64,000 nucleotides of DNA from Pseudomonas batumici. Lineage in GTDB: Bacteria; Pseudomonadota; Gammaproteobacteria; Pseudomonadales; Pseudomonadaceae. Every line of letters starts with the position of its first letter. The first letter of the stretch is position 1. Below the pieces are notes generated by a model that was not told the origin of the DNA, made no database searches, and saw nothing but the letters and a program-made list of their open reading frames with translations. This document shows, in pieces, positions 35,370 to 44,782 of this stretch. The stretch covers positions 88,258 to 152,257 of the forward strand of contig NZ_JXDG01000070.1 of the NCBI RefSeq assembly GCF_000820515.1. The letters are read 5' to 3'. Both the position numbers and the translations under genes were made by a program.

Positions 35370-35504
35370 TCAAACTGCCAGACGAGCACGGCCTTTGGCG
35401 CGGCGACGCGACAGGACGGCACGACCGTTCTTGGTTGCCATGCGAGCACGGAAACCGTGGGTGCGGGCGCGTTTGATAGTGCTGGGTTGGAAAGTACGTT
35501 TCAT
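35370..35504 (-). CDS. rpmH: 50S ribosomal protein L34
   Basis: A 44-residue very basic protein, MKRTFQPSTIKRARTHGFR..., ending GRARLAV: a full-length L34. It starts the rpmH-rnpA-yidD-yidC group on the minus strand, back to back with dnaA. Confidence 0.98.
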   Translation of the reverse strand: MKRTFQPSTIKRARTHGFRARMATKNGRAVLSRRRAKGRARLAV

Positions 35505-35559
35505 GGCGTTGCTACCTGGTTCGTCACAACGGGCCGGAATGGCCCCCGTTTTAAGAGAC

Positions 35560-36010
35560 CGGGGATTCTAGAGAAAGCAAGCCCGCAGGTCAATTTCCAA
35601 CCAGCTTTTACTTCATATAGGTATTCGAGCCGATCCCCCGGCCCCCTTGCGACCCAGATATAAAAATAAAGAAGGGAATTATTTAAAGCTTTTCTGTAAA
35701 GCTTATAGAAGCTTAGGTAGCGATTATCTGTGGATAAGTCGCTTGAGGCCAGAAAACACGTACTGTACAGAGAATGACAACTGGGTGGGTAAGCGGTGCT
35801 CCGCCTGTGCCGCGCTGTCGGATAAGCTGTGCGCGGAATGCTAGGTTATCCACAGGCGGGTTACCCACAGACTTTCGCCCCCACTTGTACAACGACCTCA
35901 AGGACGGTTATCCACAGAGCTTATGCACATGCCGTTGGTCGCCTTGTCCACTGATAAGCGGTTGATTCCTCAGGTTGTCCCTGCAACCTACATGTGGATA
36001 AGTGCTCTGC
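35560..36010. other. oriC: chromosomal replication origin oriC
   Basis: Lies between divergent rpmH and dnaA, the known pseudomonad origin. An AT-rich stretch (about 35655-35715) precedes DnaA boxes TGTGGATAA (35729-35737), TTATCCACA (35846-35854 and 35908-35916) and TGTGGATAA (35993-36001), plus looser boxes TTACCCACA (35861) and TTATGCACA (35921). No gene is seen in the 560-base gap. Confidence 0.92.
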
Positions 36011-36068
36011 CTGCCGGTACAATGGCGGCTTGTTTTTGCCTCACCGGCTTTCAACTTAGGGGATATCC

Positions 36069-37583
36069 GTGTCAGTGGAACTTTGGCAGCAGTGCGTGGA
36101 GCTTCTGCGTGATGAGCTGCCTGCCCAGCAATTCAACACCTGGATCCGTCCACTACAGGTCGAAGCCGAAGGCGACGAGTTGCGTGTCTATGCACCGAAC
36201 CGTTTTGTGCTCGACTGGGTGAATGAAAAGTACCTGGGACGTTTGCTCGAACTGTTGAACGAGCACGGCAACGGCCTGGCGCCGGTGCTCTCCTTATTAA
36301 TAGGCAGCAAGCGCAGTTCTGCCCCGCGTGCCGCGCCAAATGCCCCGTTGGCCGCCGCCGCGTCCCAGGCCATGGCCGCCAGCGCTCCGGCACCGGTCGC
36401 AGTGAACCCGCCTGCGCAGCCGGCCCCGACCCCGAAGACGGCGGTCGAGGTCAGCGAAGAACCGTCGCGCGACAGCTTCGACCCGATGGCCGGCGCCAGT
36501 TCGCAACAGGCCCCGGTGCGCGCCGAACAACGTACCGTCCAGGTGGAAGGCGCGCTCAAGCACACCAGCTACCTGAACCGCACCTTCACCTTTGAGAATT
36601 TCGTCGAAGGCAAGTCCAACCAGTTGGCCCGGGCCGCGGCCTGGCAGGTGGCGGACAATCCCAAGCACGGCTACAACCCGCTCTTCCTGTATGGCGGCGT
36701 TGGCCTGGGTAAGACCCACTTGATGCACGCTGTGGGTAACCATCTATTAAAGAAGAACCCGAATGCCAAGGTGGTCTACCTGCATTCGGAGCGTTTCGTC
36801 GCGGACATGGTCAAGGCCTTGCAGCTCAACGCCATCAATGAATTCAAGCGCTTCTACCGTTCGGTGGATGCCCTGCTGATCGACGACATTCAATTCTTCG
36901 CCCGCAAGGAACGCTCCCAGGAGGAGTTTTTCCACACCTTCAACGCCTTGCTTGAAGGCGGTCAGCAGGTGATCCTGACCAGTGACCGTTATCCGAAAGA
37001 GATCGAGGGACTGGAAGAGCGCCTGAAGTCGCGCTTCGGCTGGGGCCTGACCGTTGCGGTCGAGCCGCCGGAACTGGAAACCCGGGTCGCGATCCTGATG
37101 AAGAAGGCCGACCAGGCAAAAGTCGAACTGCCCCATGACGCGGCGTTCTTCATTGCCCAACGTATTCGTTCCAACGTTCGTGAACTCGAAGGCGCACTGA
37201 AACGGGTGATCGCTCACTCGCACTTCATGGGCCGCGATATCACCATCGAGCTGATCCGCGAATCGCTGAAAGACCTGCTGGCGCTGCAAGACAAGCTAGT
37301 GTCTGTGGATAACATTCAGCGCACGGTGGCCGAGTACTACAAGATCAAGATTTCCGACCTGCTGTCCAAGCGCCGTTCGCGCTCGGTGGCACGTCCACGT
37401 CAGGTCGCGATGGCCTTGTCCAAGGAACTCACCAACCACAGCTTGCCTGAAATTGGTGATGTCTTTGGCGGACGCGACCATACTACGGTCTTGCATGCAT
37501 GCCGCAAGATCAACGAACTTAAGGAATCCGACGCGGACATCCGCGAGGACTACAAGAACCTGCTGCGCACACTGACCACTTGA
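36069..37583 (+). CDS. dnaA: replication initiator DnaA
   Basis: 504 residues from a GTG. Domain I (VELWQQCVELLRDELPAQQFNTWI), Pro/Ala-rich linker II, AAA+ domain III (GGVGLGKTHLMHAVGN, DALLIDDIQF) and domain IV with the DnaA-box motif GGRDHTTVLHACRKI. Binds oriC upstream and melts it. Confidence 0.98.
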   Translation: MSVELWQQCVELLRDELPAQQFNTWIRPLQVEAEGDELRVYAPNRFVLDWVNEKYLGRLLELLNEHGNGLAPVLSLLIGSKRSSAPRAAPNAPLAAAASQAMAASAPAPVAVNPPAQPAPTPKTAVEVSEEPSRDSFDPMAGASSQQAPVRAEQRTVQVEGALKHTSYLNRTFTFENFVEGKSNQLARAAAWQVADNPKHGYNPLFLYGGVGLGKTHLMHAVGNHLLKKNPNAKVVYLHSERFVADMVKALQLNAINEFKRFYRSVDALLIDDIQFFARKERSQEEFFHTFNALLEGGQQVILTSDRYPKEIEGLEERLKSRFGWGLTVAVEPPELETRVAILMKKADQAKVELPHDAAFFIAQRIRSNVRELEGALKRVIAHSHFMGRDITIELIRESLKDLLALQDKLVSVDNIQRTVAEYYKIKISDLLSKRRSRSVARPRQVAMALSKELTNHSLPEIGDVFGGRDHTTVLHACRKINELKESDADIREDYKNLLRTLTT

Positions 37584-37621
37584 TGACACCAGCGCAGCTT
37601 ACTAAGGCAAGGGACTAGACC

Positions 37622-38725
37622 ATGCATTTCACTATTCAACGCGAAGCCCTGTTGAAACCCCTGCAACTGGTCGCAGGCGTCGTCGAGCGCCGCCAGACCT
37701 TGCCGGTGCTCTCCAATGTGCTGCTGGTGGTCGAAGGCCAGCAACTGTCGCTGACCGGTACCGACCTCGAAGTCGAACTGGTCGGTCGCGTCCAGCTCGA
37801 AGAGCCGGCGGAGCAGGGTGAAATCACCGTGCCGGCGCGCAAGCTGATGGACATCTGCAAGAGCCTGCCCAACGACGCCCTGATCGACATCAAGGTCGAC
37901 GAGCAGAAGCTGGTGGTGAAGGCCGGTCGTAGCCGCTTTACCCTGTCCACCTTGCCGGCGAATGATTTCCCGACAGTGGAAGAAGGTCCGGGCTCGCTGA
38001 CTTGCCAGCTTGACCAGAGCAAGCTGCGTCGCCTGATCGAACGTACCAGTTTCGCCATGGCCCAGCAGGACGTGCGTTACTACCTCAACGGCATGCTGCT
38101 GGAAGTGTCCGCTGGTGTGATCCGCGCCGTGGCCACCGACGGTCACCGTCTGGCCATGTGCTCGATGCAGGCTGATATCGGTCAGCCGGATCGTCACCAG
38201 GTCATCGTGCCACGCAAGGGCATCCTGGAAATGGCCCGCCTGCTGACCGAGCCGGAAGGCAACGTGAGCATCGTCCTCGGCCAGCACCATATTCGTGCGA
38301 CCACCGGCGAGTTCACCTTCACCTCCAAGCTGGTGGACGGCAAGTTCCCGGACTACGAGCGTGTCCTGCCAAAAGGCGGTGACAAGCTGGTCCTGGGGGA
38401 TCGCCAGGCTCTGCGCGAGGCCTTCAGCCGTACCGCGATCCTGTCCAACGAGAAGTACCGCGGCATCCGTCTGCAGCTGGCCAATGGTCAACTGAAGATC
38501 CAGGCCAACAACCCGGAGCAGGAAGAAGCGGAAGAGGAAGTGGGCGTCGAGTACAACGGCGGTCCCCTGGAAATCGGCTTCAACGTCAGCTATCTGCTGG
38601 ACGTGCTGGGCGTGATGACCACCGAGCAGGTGCGTCTGATCCTGTCCGACTCCAACAGCAGCGCGCTGGTGCAGGAGTCCGACAACGACGACTCCGCCTA
38701 CGTCGTCATGCCGATGCGCCTGTAA
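37622..38725 (+). CDS. dnaN: DNA polymerase III sliding clamp
   Basis: 367 residues, three repeated clamp domains (MHFTIQREALLKPLQLVAGVVERRQTLPVLSN) ending YVVMPMRL, the usual C-terminus. Downstream of dnaA in the conserved order. Confidence 0.98.
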   Translation: MHFTIQREALLKPLQLVAGVVERRQTLPVLSNVLLVVEGQQLSLTGTDLEVELVGRVQLEEPAEQGEITVPARKLMDICKSLPNDALIDIKVDEQKLVVKAGRSRFTLSTLPANDFPTVEEGPGSLTCQLDQSKLRRLIERTSFAMAQQDVRYYLNGMLLEVSAGVIRAVATDGHRLAMCSMQADIGQPDRHQVIVPRKGILEMARLLTEPEGNVSIVLGQHHIRATTGEFTFTSKLVDGKFPDYERVLPKGGDKLVLGDRQALREAFSRTAILSNEKYRGIRLQLANGQLKIQANNPEQEEAEEEVGVEYNGGPLEIGFNVSYLLDVLGVMTTEQVRLILSDSNSSALVQESDNDDSAYVVMPMRL

Positions 38726-38760
38726 CGGTGTCGCGCCTGCCCATGTCCAGCCAAAGCTAG

Positions 38761-39864
38761 ATGTCCCTCAGTCGTGTTTCGGTCACCGCGGTGCGTAACC
38801 TGCAGCCGGTGACCTTCTCCCCCTCCCCGCGTATCAATATCCTTTACGGCGCCAACGGCAGCGGAAAAACCAGCGTGCTCGAAGCGCTGCATCTGCTCGG
38901 GCTTGCACGCTCGTTCCGCAGTACCCGCCTGCTGCCGGTGATCCAGTACGAGCAACTCGCCTGCACGGTCTTCGGTCAGGTGGAGTTGGCCGAGGGCGGG
39001 CACAGCGCGTTGGGGATATCGCGGGATCGACAGGGTGAATTCCAGATCCGCATCGACGGGCAGAACGCCAAGAGCGCCGCGCAACTGGCGGAAATCCTGC
39101 CGCTGCAACTGATCAACCCGGACAGCTTTCGCTTGCTGGAGGGCGCGCCGAAGATCCGTCGACAGTTCCTCGATTGGGGCGTGTTCCACGTGGAACCTCG
39201 TTTCATGTCGACCTGGCAGCGCTTGCAGAAGGCCCTGCGGCAGCGGAACTCATGGCTGCGGCATGGTACACTTGACGCCGCTTCGCAAGCGGCCTGGGAC
39301 CGGGAACTGTGCCTGGCCAGCGCCGAAATCGATGAATACCGCCGCGCTTACATCAAAGCCTTGAAACCAGTCTTTGAGCAGACCTTGAGCGAGCTAGTCG
39401 AACTCGAGGGCTTAAAGCTGAGCTATTACCGGGGTTGGGACAAAGAGAAGGAATTGAGCGCTGTGCTCGCCTCTTCCCTGCACCGGGACCAGCAAATGGG
39501 TCACACCCAAGCCGGACCACAGCGAGCTGATTTGCGTCTTCGATTGGGCGCACACAATGCCGCGGACATCTTGTCCCGGGGTCAGCAGAAACTGGTGGTC
39601 TGTGCCTTGCGCATTGCTCAGGGGCATCTGGTCAGTCAGGCCCGGCGCGGCCAGTGTATTTATCTGGTGGATGACCTGCCGTCCGAGCTGGACGAGCAAC
39701 ACCGTCGTGCACTCTGTCGCTTGCTGGAAGACTTACGCTGCCAGGTGTTTATCACCTGTGTAGACCACGAATTATTGAGGGAAGGCTGGCAGACGGAAAC
39801 GCCAGTTGCTTTGTTCCACGTGGAACAGGGCTGTATCACCCAGACCCACGACCATCGGGAGTGA
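38761..39864 (+). CDS. recF: recombination mediator RecF
   Basis: 367 residues with Walker A GANGSGKTSVLEAL, the ABC-type signature (LSRGQQKLVVCALRIA) and Walker B (YLVDDLPSELD). Loads RecA at gaps. Two parS sites lie inside the gene, which is usual in Pseudomonas. Confidence 0.98.
   Translation: MSLSRVSVTAVRNLQPVTFSPSPRINILYGANGSGKTSVLEALHLLGLARSFRSTRLLPVIQYEQLACTVFGQVELAEGGHSALGISRDRQGEFQIRIDGQNAKSAAQLAEILPLQLINPDSFRLLEGAPKIRRQFLDWGVFHVEPRFMSTWQRLQKALRQRNSWLRHGTLDAASQAAWDRELCLASAEIDEYRRAYIKALKPVFEQTLSELVELEGLKLSYYRGWDKEKELSAVLASSLHRDQQMGHTQAGPQRADLRLRLGAHNAADILSRGQQKLVVCALRIAQGHLVSQARRGQCIYLVDDLPSELDEQHRRALCRLLEDLRCQVFITCVDHELLREGWQTETPVALFHVEQGCITQTHDHRE
39182..39197. promoter_or_regulatory. 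parS site, 15 of 16
   Basis: TGTTCCACGTGGAACC inside recF, one mismatch from the parS palindrome. Confidence 0.88.
39812..39827. promoter_or_regulatory. parS site, perfect palindrome
   Basis: TGTTCCACGTGGAACA near the end of recF, a perfect 16-bp parS. About 4 kb from oriC. Confidence 0.95.
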
Positions 39865-39868
39865 AGGC

Positions 39869-42286
39869 ATGAGCGAAGAAAATACGTACGACTCGAACAG
39901 CATCAAGGTGCTGAAAGGTTTGGATGCCGTACGCAAACGTCCCGGTATGTACATTGGCGACACCGATGATGGCAGCGGTCTGCACCACATGGTGTTCGAG
40001 GTGGTCGACAACTCCATCGACGAAGCGCTCGCCGGCCATTGCGACGACATCAGCATCACCATCCACCCGGATGAGTCCATCACCGTACGCGACAACGGTC
40101 GCGGTATTCCGGTAGACGTGCACAAGGAAGAAGGCGTTTCCGCAGCCGAGGTCATCATGACCGTGCTGCACGCCGGCGGTAAGTTCGACGACAACTCCTA
40201 TAAAGTCTCCGGCGGTCTGCACGGTGTAGGTGTGTCGGTGGTGAACGCCCTGTCCGAATTGCTGGTGCTGACCGTGCGTCGCAGCGGCAAGATCTGGGAA
40301 CAGACCTACGTCCACGGTGTTCCTCAGGAACCGATGAAAATCGTCGGCGAGAGCGAAACCACCGGTACCGAGATTCACTTCAAGGCCTCCGCCGAAACCT
40401 TCAAGAACATCCACTTCAGCTGGGACATCCTGGCCAAGCGGATTCGTGAACTGTCCTTCCTCAACTCCGGTGTCGGCATCGTCCTCAAGGACGAGCGCAG
40501 CGGCAAGGAAGAGCTGTTCAAGTACGAAGGTGGCCTGCGTGCGTTCGTTGAATACCTGAACACCAACAAGACTGCGGTCAACCAGGTGTTCCACTTCAAC
40601 ATCCAGCGCGAAGACGGCATCGGCGTGGAAATCGCCTTGCAGTGGAACGACAGCTTCAACGAGAACCTGTTGTGCTTCACCAACAACATTCCACAGCGCG
40701 ATGGCGGTACTCACCTGGTGGGCTTCCGCTCCGCGCTGACCCGTAACCTGAACAACTACATCGAACAGGAAGGTCTGGCGAAGAAGCACAAGGTCGCCAC
40801 CACCGGTGACGATGCTCGTGAAGGCCTGACCGCGATTATTTCGGTCAAGGTGCCGGATCCGAAGTTCAGCTCCCAGACCAAGGACAAGCTGGTTTCTTCC
40901 GAAGTGAAGACCGCTGTCGAACAGGAAATGGGCAAGTACTTCTCCGACTTCCTGTTGGAAAACCCGAACGAAGCCAAGCTGGTGGTCGGCAAGATGATCG
41001 ACGCCGCCCGTGCCCGTGAAGCGGCGCGTAAAGCGCGTGAAATGACCCGTCGCAAAGGTGCGCTGGATATCGCCGGCCTGCCGGGCAAACTGGCGGACTG
41101 CCAGGAAAAGGACCCTGCCCTTTCCGAACTGTACCTGGTGGAAGGTGACTCTGCTGGCGGTTCCGCCAAGCAGGGTCGTAACCGTCGTACCCAGGCGATC
41201 CTGCCGTTGAAGGGCAAGATCCTCAACGTGGAAAAAGCCCGTTTCGACAAGATGATCTCGTCCCAGGAAGTGGGCACCCTGATCACCGCACTGGGCTGCG
41301 GTATCGGTCGCGAAGAGTACAACATCGAGAAGCTGCGTTATCACAACATCATCATCATGACCGATGCTGACGTCGACGGTTCGCACATCCGTACCCTGCT
41401 GCTGACGTTCTTCTTCCGTCAGTTGCCGGAGCTGATCGAGCGTGGCTACATCTACATCGCCCAGCCGCCGTTGTACAAGGTGAAGAAAGGCAAGCAGGAG
41501 CAATACATCAAGGACGACGACGCCATGGAAGAGTACATGACGCAGTCGGCCCTGGAAGACGCGAGCCTGCACCTGAACGAAGACGCACCGGGTATTTCCG
41601 GCGAAGCGCTGGAACGTCTGGTGAATGACTTCCGCATGGTAATGAAGACCCTCAAGCGCCTGTCGCGCCTGTACCCGCAGGAGCTGACCGAGCACTTCAT
41701 CTACCTGCCGGCGGTGAGCCTGGAGCAACTGGGCGATCACGCGGCAATGCAGGAATGGCTGGCCAAGTATGAAGTCCGTCTGCGTTTGAACGAGAAGTCC
41801 GGCCTGGTCTACAAAGCCAGCCTGCGTGAAGACCGTGAACGTAACATCTGGCTGCCGGAGGTCGAATTGATCTCCCATGGCCTGTCCAACTACGTCACCT
41901 TCAACCGCGACTTCTTCGGCAGCAACGACTACAAGACCGTTGTCACCTTGGGCGCGCAGTTGAGCTCCCTGCTCGACGAGGGTGCTTACATCCAGCGTGG
42001 CGAACGCAAGAAAGACGTGACCGAGTTCAAGGAAGCCCTGGACTGGCTGATGGCCGAAAGCACCAAGCGCCATACCATCCAGCGCTACAAAGGGCTGGGT
42101 GAGATGAACCCGGATCAGTTGTGGGAAACCACCATGGACCCGACGGTTCGCCGGATGCTGAAAGTGACGATCGAAGACGCCATCGGCGCCGACCAGATCT
42201 TCAACACGCTGATGGGCGATGCGGTAGAGCCACGTCGTGACTTTATCGAGAGCAACGCGTTGGCGGTGTCGAACCTGGATTTCTGA
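39869..42286 (+). CDS. gyrB: DNA gyrase subunit B
   Basis: 805 residues. GHKL ATPase (VRKRPGMYIGDT, DNGRGIPVDVH, GGLHGVG), transducer domain, Toprim (LVEGDSAGGSAKQGR, DADVDGSHI) and C-terminal GyrA-binding tail. Starts with MSEENTYDS at 39869; earlier in-frame codons overlap recF. A GyrA-arm-like protein encoded at 11715-12266 could in principle touch this subunit's partner site. Confidence 0.98.
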   Translation: MSEENTYDSNSIKVLKGLDAVRKRPGMYIGDTDDGSGLHHMVFEVVDNSIDEALAGHCDDISITIHPDESITVRDNGRGIPVDVHKEEGVSAAEVIMTVLHAGGKFDDNSYKVSGGLHGVGVSVVNALSELLVLTVRRSGKIWEQTYVHGVPQEPMKIVGESETTGTEIHFKASAETFKNIHFSWDILAKRIRELSFLNSGVGIVLKDERSGKEELFKYEGGLRAFVEYLNTNKTAVNQVFHFNIQREDGIGVEIALQWNDSFNENLLCFTNNIPQRDGGTHLVGFRSALTRNLNNYIEQEGLAKKHKVATTGDDAREGLTAIISVKVPDPKFSSQTKDKLVSSEVKTAVEQEMGKYFSDFLLENPNEAKLVVGKMIDAARAREAARKAREMTRRKGALDIAGLPGKLADCQEKDPALSELYLVEGDSAGGSAKQGRNRRTQAILPLKGKILNVEKARFDKMISSQEVGTLITALGCGIGREEYNIEKLRYHNIIIMTDADVDGSHIRTLLLTFFFRQLPELIERGYIYIAQPPLYKVKKGKQEQYIKDDDAMEEYMTQSALEDASLHLNEDAPGISGEALERLVNDFRMVMKTLKRLSRLYPQELTEHFIYLPAVSLEQLGDHAAMQEWLAKYEVRLRLNEKSGLVYKASLREDRERNIWLPEVELISHGLSNYVTFNRDFFGSNDYKTVVTLGAQLSSLLDEGAYIQRGERKKDVTEFKEALDWLMAESTKRHTIQRYKGLGEMNPDQLWETTMDPTVRRMLKVTIEDAIGADQIFNTLMGDAVEPRRDFIESNALAVSNLDF

Positions 42287-42373
42287 TCGGGTGTAGGTTC
42301 ACAGAATAGTTGCGCATTTTCACAAATAAATGGTTCGGCTAACCCCTGGGGTTGGCCGGCCATGCCCAAAGGA

Positions 42374-42400
42374 GGCCCGCTATCAGCGGGCCTTTTTTTT
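42374..42400 (+). terminator. gyrB terminator
   Basis: GGCCCGC-TATCA-GCGGGCC followed by eight T. Confidence 0.95.
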
Positions 42401-42489
42401 GGCGTGCGACGATACTATTTATGCCACCCAGGCGCGTGTGGCGTGAACCTGTGCAAGCTGACACTGCATTACTCGCCGTAGTGTGAAAC

Positions 42490-42918
42490 TCAGTTCTTGG
42501 CAGCCGCCAGGTAGGGTGCCAAACGCCGCCCCATTTCCTCGCCGAGTGCCTGCAGCGCGTTCATGGGGCGAACCATGACTTCGAACTCGACAATCTTGCC
42601 GGTCTCGTCGAAACGTATCATGTCGATGCCCTTGAGCTGCCGGCCCGCCACCTCGGCGCTGAACTCCAAGACCACACTGAGACCGTCAGCCGTGACCAGT
42701 TCACGATGATAAGTGAACTGCTCGAAGACCTTGATGACCGTGCCGAGGATGGTCGAGACCACCAGCACACCGGGGTATGGGGTATGAGCCATGGGAGAAC
42801 GGAACACCACATCCGCCGCTAACAGCTCGGGCAAGGCGGCCAGGTCGCCGTGCGCGACCATGTCATGCCAGCGTTGCAGCGAGGCAGCGGCTTGCGGGTG
42901 AAGCTTGAGTTCGGACAT
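42490..42918 (-). CDS. SnoaL-like / NTF2-fold protein
   Basis: 142 residues of the nuclear-transport-factor-2 superfamily (LQRWHDMVAHGDLAALPELLAADVVFRSP; GIDMIRFDETGKIVEFEVMVRP). Such small cone-shaped proteins act as enzymes or binding proteins; the ligand is unknown. ATG at 42918 with GAGGA upstream. It diverges from the saccharopine-dehydrogenase-like gene. Confidence 0.82.
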   Translation of the reverse strand: MSELKLHPQAAASLQRWHDMVAHGDLAALPELLAADVVFRSPMAHTPYPGVLVVSTILGTVIKVFEQFTYHRELVTADGLSVVLEFSAEVAGRQLKGIDMIRFDETGKIVEFEVMVRPMNALQALGEEMGRRLAPYLAAAKN

Positions 42919-43080
42919 CTTGCGTTCCTCGGTATCGTTATTGTTCTGGAGTGCATTCAACGTTCAGCAGCCAACTGCGAGCCCCGAAGGTATTGGAGGT
43001 TTGCGGGGACCTCAGCCTTCATTGAACTGTGCAGTGCAGCCTTATACTCTAGCCGCTGAGAGCTTATGCCAAGGATAGTC

Positions 43081-44190
43081 ATGCGCGTCATCGTAATAGG
43101 CGGTTTGGGCAACTTCGGAGCGCGTATTTGCCAGCGCCTCGCGCAGGAGCCAGGTTTGACGGTGATCGCTGCCAGTCGCAGCACTGGCGGGGGCGTCCAT
43201 ACGTTCAGCTCCGGACAGACCGTGACCACCCTCCCCCTTGATATCAACTCCACCGACTTCGAAGCGCGCCTCGCCGAAGCTTCGCCGGGTCTGGTCATCC
43301 ACTGTGCCGGTCCCTTTCAGGGCCAGGACTATGCTGTCGCGAAGGCCGCTTGTGCCGCCGGCGCACACTACCTGGACCTCGCGGACGGTCGGGACTTTGT
43401 CGAGCACTTCTCAGCCAATGTAGACGCCCAGGCAAAAGCCGCGGGTGTGCTCGCCATTTCGGGAGCCAGTAGCGTGCCCGGTTTGTCTTGCGCGGTGGCC
43501 GATCACCTGGCCAAGTCCTTTATCCGTGTGGACAGCATCAGGACCGTCATCGCGCCCGGCCAGCAGGCCGCGCGAGGCATCGCCACCATCGAGGCGGTGT
43601 TTGGTTATGCCGGGTTGGCCTTTGCGCGCTGGAATGGCGGCGCATGGGGTAAACAGTTCGGTTGGCAGGACATCCGGCGTTTCAGCTTCGTTGGCCTGGG
43701 CCCACGCTGGGGAGCGGCGTGCGATGTGCCGGACCTCGCGCTGTTTCCTGCCCGATACGCGGGTGTCAGCGATGTCGAATTCCATGCGGCGCTGGAACTG
43801 CGGATTCAGCATGTCTGCCTCTGGCTGGCTGCCGCCTTGCGACGGCTTGGATTGCCATTGCCGATCCATCGATGGGCGGCTCGGCTGGACGCAATGTCCG
43901 CCCTGGTGCTGGATCCGCTGGGCAGCGACATGGGGGCCATGAAGGTTCAAGTGCGTGGGGCGCTTAAGGGTAACAAACAAGGTTGTTTGACTTGGCAGTT
44001 AACCGCACCGGGTGGGCACGGGCCGGAAATTCCGTGCATGGCGGCGGTGTTGCTCGCCCGTAAGTTGGCGAATAACGAGCTTCACCTGACCGGAGCCTTC
44101 CCATGCATGGGGTTACTGGAGTTGGAAGAGTTCGAGGTTGAGTTCCAACGCTGGAAGTTCACGTCTGCCGTTGTCGAGGAAACGCAATGA
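43081..44190 (+). CDS. saccharopine dehydrogenase-like NAD(P)-binding protein
   Basis: 369 residues. Rossmann motif VIVIGGLGNFGARICQRL at the N-terminus, then CAGPFQGQDYAVAKAACAAGAHYLDLADG, typical of the saccharopine dehydrogenase NADP-binding domain. Function unknown. ATG at 43081 has AAGGA at good spacing. Its stop overlaps the next gene's start (ATGA). Confidence 0.8.
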   Translation: MRVIVIGGLGNFGARICQRLAQEPGLTVIAASRSTGGGVHTFSSGQTVTTLPLDINSTDFEARLAEASPGLVIHCAGPFQGQDYAVAKAACAAGAHYLDLADGRDFVEHFSANVDAQAKAAGVLAISGASSVPGLSCAVADHLAKSFIRVDSIRTVIAPGQQAARGIATIEAVFGYAGLAFARWNGGAWGKQFGWQDIRRFSFVGLGPRWGAACDVPDLALFPARYAGVSDVEFHAALELRIQHVCLWLAAALRRLGLPLPIHRWAARLDAMSALVLDPLGSDMGAMKVQVRGALKGNKQGCLTWQLTAPGGHGPEIPCMAAVLLARKLANNELHLTGAFPCMGLLELEEFEVEFQRWKFTSAVVEETQ

Positions 44191-44660
44191 AGCAACGTCG
44201 AATCACCCTGATCATGCCTTCCTCCGCCTCCGATGCTTTTGAAGCTTTTCACAACCACAGTGTGCGTCGGCAGTGGGATACGCTGTTGTCCCATGCGGCG
44301 GTCGAGGGTGGGGGCAGTCACCCCTACATCGGTGCAATCACGATCAACCAGGGGCGCGGGTGGAAACGTCTGTTTGCGTTGCGTACTCGCTTCGTCAATT
44401 ACCGGCCGGCTCAAGTGGCGGCAGCGGTAATAGTGGAGCCGGCCGGATGCTTCCAATGGTGGGCAGCTTCAATGCGCCATCGTGATCTTGATGGGGCGAC
44501 CTCGGAGCTGATTTATACGTTTAGCGTCCGATTGCGACCGAGGTGGTTGGGGTGGATTCTGGATCCGGTGGTGAACCGAGTGTTCGAATGGGAGACTCGG
44601 CAACGTTTTGCAGCGATGGCGACGTACCTACGTGCTGTTACCAAGGAACGTAGGGTGTGA
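44187..44660 (+). CDS. SRPBCC/DUF4166-like protein
   Basis: 157 residues, likely a START-like helix-grip fold with a C-terminal long helix (RVFEWETRQRFAAMATYLRAV). DUF4166 domains are often fused to or encoded beside saccharopine-dehydrogenase-like proteins, which fits the 4-base overlap with the gene upstream. Function unknown. Confidence 0.6.
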   Translation: MKQRRITLIMPSSASDAFEAFHNHSVRRQWDTLLSHAAVEGGGSHPYIGAITINQGRGWKRLFALRTRFVNYRPAQVAAAVIVEPAGCFQWWAASMRHRDLDGATSELIYTFSVRLRPRWLGWILDPVVNRVFEWETRQRFAAMATYLRAVTKERRV

Positions 44661-44708
44661 AGGTCGGTTTTCGCCCCAAAGTCGGCGAGGGATTGTCGTC
44701 TTTTAAAG

Positions 44709-44741
44709 AAAAACCCCGGCCCCCAAAGGCCGGGGTTTTTT
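44709..44741. terminator. bidirectional terminator
   Basis: AAAACCCCGGCC and GGCCGGGGTTTTTT around a short loop, between convergent genes. Confidence 0.92.
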
Positions 44742-44782
44742 GCTATAGCCGCAGGCGGTCGGGATACCGATATAGCCCCAGC

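Noticed and set aside
39836..42073. 745-codon minus-strand frame opposite gyrB
   Set aside because: Antisense shadow; gyrB is complete on the other strand.
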